Shown here: in pieces, positions 61,242 to 64,000 of the stretch
Layout: every line of letters starts with the position of its first letter
Position numbering within the stretch: position 1 is the stretch's first letter
Assembly (NCBI GenBank): GCA_021776735.1
Contig: JAJFFH010000040.1
Span: 248,001-312,000, forward strand
DNA length: 64,000 bases
Direction: 5' to 3'
Origin: Planctomycetota bacterium
GTDB taxonomy: Bacteria; Planctomycetota; PLA2
Notes under the pieces: model-generated
Database searches by the model: none
The model's input: only the letters and a program-made list of their open reading frames with translations
What the model was told of the DNA's origin: nothing
Program-made: the position numbers and the translations under genes

Positions 61242-64000
61242 GTGGATCTCCCTGATCGTTATCGCAAGGTTCGCACGCTGGGCATGGGCGGCTCCGGCAG
61301 CACGATCCTCGTGCAGGATCGGAGCAGTGGCGAGCACGTCGCGCTGAAGTTCCTCGGCGGCGCCGGGGCGAGTTCGGCGGATCACGAGCGGCTCGCGCCG
61401 CTGTTCCAAAACGAGTTCCGGACTCTCGTCGGCCTGTCGCACCCGCGTGTCGTGGCGGTCCACGAGTTCGGGCACGCGGAGGGCAACCCGTACTTCACGA
61501 TGGGGTTCGTGCCGGGCGAGACGTGCCGCTCTTTCGTGCGCGAGGACCGGCTGTCGCAGCCCGACATCGTGCACCTGGCCGCGGAGATGCTCGGCGCGCT
61601 GGAATACATCCACGCGCGCGGGGTCGTGCACCGCGACATCAAGCCGGAAAACGTCATCGTCCGTCGCGGCGCCGGCGGGATCGAGCCGACGCTGATCGAC
61701 TTTGGCCTGGCGGTCGCGGCGGGCGGCGGGCGTCCGGGCCAGACGGACGGGACATTGCCTTATGTCGCGCCGGAGATCCTGCGCGGGGGCCGGGCGGGTC
61801 CGGGCGCGGATCTGTTCGGGCTAGGGATGGTGCTCTACGAGATCGCAACCGGGCAGCACATCGCACCGCCGGGCAAACTGCTACGCGAACCGGACACACT
61901 GCTCGCTCCCGCGCGCGTGCGGGAGGAGTACCGGGCGCACGCGCGCGGTGCGGCTCCGCGACAGTTCCAGGAGCTCATCGCGGGTCTCGTAGCGGCGTCG
62001 CCCCGAGATCGATTCCCGACCGCCGGTGCGGCGCTGCGCGTGTTGGCGAGCCTGTACGGCGCCGAACTCGCGGGCGACCTGGAGGAGCGGACCGTTCGGC
62101 TGGGCTTGACCGACGCGCCGCTCGTCGGGCGCGACTCCGTCATCGCGCAGGTCATGGAACGCGTCGAGCAGTTGCAGGCCGATCGGTTGACCGAACCGGT
62201 GCTCGTGATTGCGGGACCGCCGGGCATCGGCGTGTCGCGCCTCCTCATGGCGGCACGCAACGAAGCGGCGCTCCTCGGTTGCCAGGCGGTGCTGTCCGAC
62301 TCGTTGCCGGGTCTGGCGGGCGGGGTGGAGCAGTTGTTGGGGGGCGCGGGAGTGTGCGTCGGGAGCGAGCCGTCCGAAACGGTCTTTCGCATCGACCATG
62401 TCCTGGAGCATCGTCCCCCGAATGAGCGCATCGTGCTGCTCCTGGACGACGTGCACGCCCTGTCGGAGCGCGCCGCGGCTGCGCTGCGCAGTTGGCTGGT
62501 CGCACTTGAGCGCCGCGACCGTCCGCGGATCCTGTTAGTGCTCGGCGGGCACGTGGGCGCCGACGACTCGTCGCAGGACAAGGCGGGCGCGGATCTGCTG
62601 CGGACGGCCGGGCGCTCTGTGGCGGTCGAGGCGCGCGACCTTGCGCCACTGAAGACGCGAGGGATTCGCGCCGTTTTGGGGACGATGACCGGGCTCGAAC
62701 AAGTCCCCGGCGACCTCGTGCACGCGCTTGAGCGGGCGACCGACGGCAATCCGCGCCTCCTCGTCCAACTGGTTCGGCTCCTGGTTCAAGAAGAGGTGCT
62801 CGACCTGTCCGGCGCCGCGCCCCGGCTCGACGAGACGCGGCTAGAAAACGTCGATCTGCCGGTGGGGCTGGAGGCGACCACGCAACGGCGCGTCGCCGGG
62901 CTGCCCGAGGCGGCACGACTCGCCGTCGCGCGGCTGGCCTTGATCGCGTCGCCGATTTCGGTGGCTGCGTCGCGGGCCGTAGCCGAAGCGCACGGGCCGC
63001 GGCTTGAGGACGAGGGGCTGCTGGTGCGCGACGCGGGCCGCATCCGCTTCGAGTCCGAGCTCGCGCGCCGCGGCGCGGACGTACTCGAGGGCGCGGCCCG
63101 GCGAGAGGCGTGGGCCGACGTCGCGGGCCGCATCGAAGAATGGGAGCCGGCCGCTGCCGCGACGCTGTTCGCGCGCGCGGACGACCTTGCCGCGGCGCGC
63201 CGTGTCGGACGGCCCGCCGCGGAGGCCATGGTAGAGGCTCGGCAACTCGATCCCGCAATCGAACTGCTGCGCGACCTCGTCGGCGACCCGCCCGACCCGG
63301 ACCTGGCGTACCTGTTGTCCAACACCCTGTTTGTTCGCGGCCGGTATCGCGAAGCGAGCGTGGTCGCCGATCGCTCGGCGTCCGCAGACGGCGGCAACCG
63401 CGCCCTGTTCCAGCTTGCGCAAGCACACTCTGCCGCGAAGGATCACGACCGAGGGCTCCATGCGTTGGCACGCGTTGACGGGGAGGTCGCTCGGGTGCTC
63501 GTGGCGCGGGCGACGATTCAGACGCGAACCGGTGCTCATTCGGAGGCCTTGGCGACGCTGGACATTGCGGCGGGGAGCGAGCCTACCCCGGCGCGGCTGC
63601 ACAGAGTTGACACTGCGCGCGCGGCAGTGTTCCAGCTGCAGGGGCGTCGGCGTGCGGCGGCAGAGCTGACACGCGCGCTGCTGGGCTCGTCGGAGATGAC
63701 GGACGATCGACGTGCGCAGAGGTTGGAGAACCTGGGCGCGTTGCGGCAAGCCGTCGATCCGGTGCCGGCCAGCCTGCGGCTCTTTGCCCGCGCGCGTCGG
63801 ATCGCCCGGCGCGAGCAACAGGCGGTGCAGGAAACGAACTCCGGCGTCACGGCGGCGGCACTGCTGATTGAAGTGGGCCGGCACCGGTCGGCCTCGCGGC
63901 TGCTCGCCCGAGCGACGGAGCATTATGGCCGAAACGGCGACGCGTGGCGGATGACCGACGCGATGATCTACAGGAGCGTGGCCGAGTTGTTGCGCGGGGA
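61242..64000 (+). CDS. Serine/threonine protein kinase with C-terminal ATPase and helical-repeat regions, cut by window edge
   Basis: At least 919 residues, open at the right edge. GTG at 61242 is preferred because the kinase fold begins at once. Kinase: LGMGGSGSTIL (Gly loop), VALKFL (Lys36), HRDIKPENV (near 130; Asp132), DFGLAVA (near 153) and YVAPEILRGG. Next comes a STAND-like ATPase with GPPGIGVSRLLMAA (325-338), where the Walker A lysine is replaced by Val, and LLLDDVHALSERAA as Walker B. Helical repeats (TPR-like) follow from about residue 600. Such PknK-like proteins regulate transcription or stress. The missing lysine suggests it may not hydrolyse ATP at this site. Confidence 0.85.
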   Translation, partial: MDLPDRYRKVRTLGMGGSGSTILVQDRSSGEHVALKFLGGAGASSADHERLAPLFQNEFRTLVGLSHPRVVAVHEFGHAEGNPYFTMGFVPGETCRSFVREDRLSQPDIVHLAAEMLGALEYIHARGVVHRDIKPENVIVRRGAGGIEPTLIDFGLAVAAGGGRPGQTDGTLPYVAPEILRGGRAGPGADLFGLGMVLYEIATGQHIAPPGKLLREPDTLLAPARVREEYRAHARGAAPRQFQELIAGLVAASPRDRFPTAGAALRVLASLYGAELAGDLEERTVRLGLTDAPLVGRDSVIAQVMERVEQLQADRLTEPVLVIAGPPGIGVSRLLMAARNEAALLGCQAVLSDSLPGLAGGVEQLLGGAGVCVGSEPSETVFRIDHVLEHRPPNERIVLLLDDVHALSERAAAALRSWLVALERRDRPRILLVLGGHVGADDSSQDKAGADLLRTAGRSVAVEARDLAPLKTRGIRAVLGTMTGLEQVPGDLVHALERATDGNPRLLVQLVRLLVQEEVLDLSGAAPRLDETRLENVDLPVGLEATTQRRVAGLPEAARLAVARLALIASPISVAASRAVAEAHGPRLEDEGLLVRDAGRIRFESELARRGADVLEGAARREAWADVAGRIEEWEPAAAATLFARADDLAAARRVGRPAAEAMVEARQLDPAIELLRDLVGDPPDPDLAYLLSNTLFVRGRYREASVVADRSASADGGNRALFQLAQAHSAAKDHDRGLHALARVDGEVARVLVARATIQTRTGAHSEALATLDIAAGSEPTPARLHRVDTARAAVFQLQGRRRAAAELTRALLGSSEMTDDRRAQRLENLGALRQAVDPVPASLRLFARARRIARREQQAVQETNSGVTAAALLIEVGRHRSASRLLARATEHYGRNGDAWRMTDAMIYRSVAELLRG

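Overview
This is a chromosomal, very GC-rich bacterial segment (roughly two-thirds G+C) that contains the predicted replication origin. dnaA (46790-48229) and dnaN (48538-49644) flank a gap holding DnaA boxes, a 10-bp inverted repeat and an AT-rich end, and gyrB follows. parB with two parS-like palindromes lies about 15 kb to the left. The envelope is diderm with Kdo-type LPS (kdsD, kdsC and a very large LptC/OstA-like protein). Bacillithiol genes (bshA, bshB1, bshC), several proteins built from carboxypeptidase-regulatory-like beta-sandwich repeats, an ECF sigma domain fused to such repeats, a SUMF1-domain protein, an unusual bL34 and a kinase/ATPase protein are also present. This mixture suggests a Planctomycetota-like or related deep-branching lineage; that placement is inference and was not tested by phylogeny.

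Layout. 1-4.3 kb: rdgB, rph, dapF and two zinc-ribbon proteins. 4.4-13.5 kb: two giant repeat-domain exported proteins, one beginning with a sigma-factor domain, and a secreted zinc metalloprotease. 13.7-22.7 kb: histone-deacetylase-like hydrolase, fused salicylyl-CoA 5-hydroxylase/Old Yellow Enzyme, methyltransferase, FtsH and a large multi-pass membrane protein. 23-28.5 kb: a compact type II fatty-acid-synthase-like operon (hotdog dehydratase, ACP, hotdog relative, two ketosynthases) behind a SUMF1-domain protein. 28.7-37.8 kb: acyl-CoA dehydrogenase, lipoproteins, a membrane-anchored cyclophilin-like protein, parB/parS, HemW and envelope proteins. 37.8-46.5 kb: an RpoD-like sigma factor, the bacillithiol genes in a chain of stop/start overlaps running back to pyrF and a pabA/trpG-type amidotransferase, then two PLP enzymes. 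46.8-53.3 kb: dnaA, oriC, dnaN, a DUF721 protein, gyrB and a stand-alone MshEN-type protein. 53.3-58.5 kb: tatA-like gene and the LPS/Kdo operon with an M50 protease. 58.6-64 kb: scpA, fmt, a lipoprotein, rpmH and the start of a kinase/ATPase gene that leaves the window. Most genes left of the origin are on the minus strand, and dnaN-gyrB and most later genes are on the plus strand, as expected for co-orientation with replication.

The most unusual signal is not a gene. A short DNA word (ACGGACGGCGATG on one strand, CATCGCCGTCCGT on the other) recurs at least 13 times (11 full 13-mers, two differing at the last base) with several one-base variants. It occurs on both strands, in more than one reading frame and once between genes. 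Two longer copies of about 60 bp share its ends and carry an extra internal segment of about 36 bp; one forms the linker of a two-domain enzyme. This looks like a dispersed repeat family that tolerates insertion in coding sequence.

Other points: a 39-codon gene overlapping the stop of bshB1, a sigma factor with a strong ribosome-binding site but no ordinary start codon beside it, an internal ribosome-binding site and ATG inside the sigma/repeat fusion, and no recF between dnaN and gyrB. I saw no tRNA, rRNA, CRISPR array, insertion sequence or phage gene.
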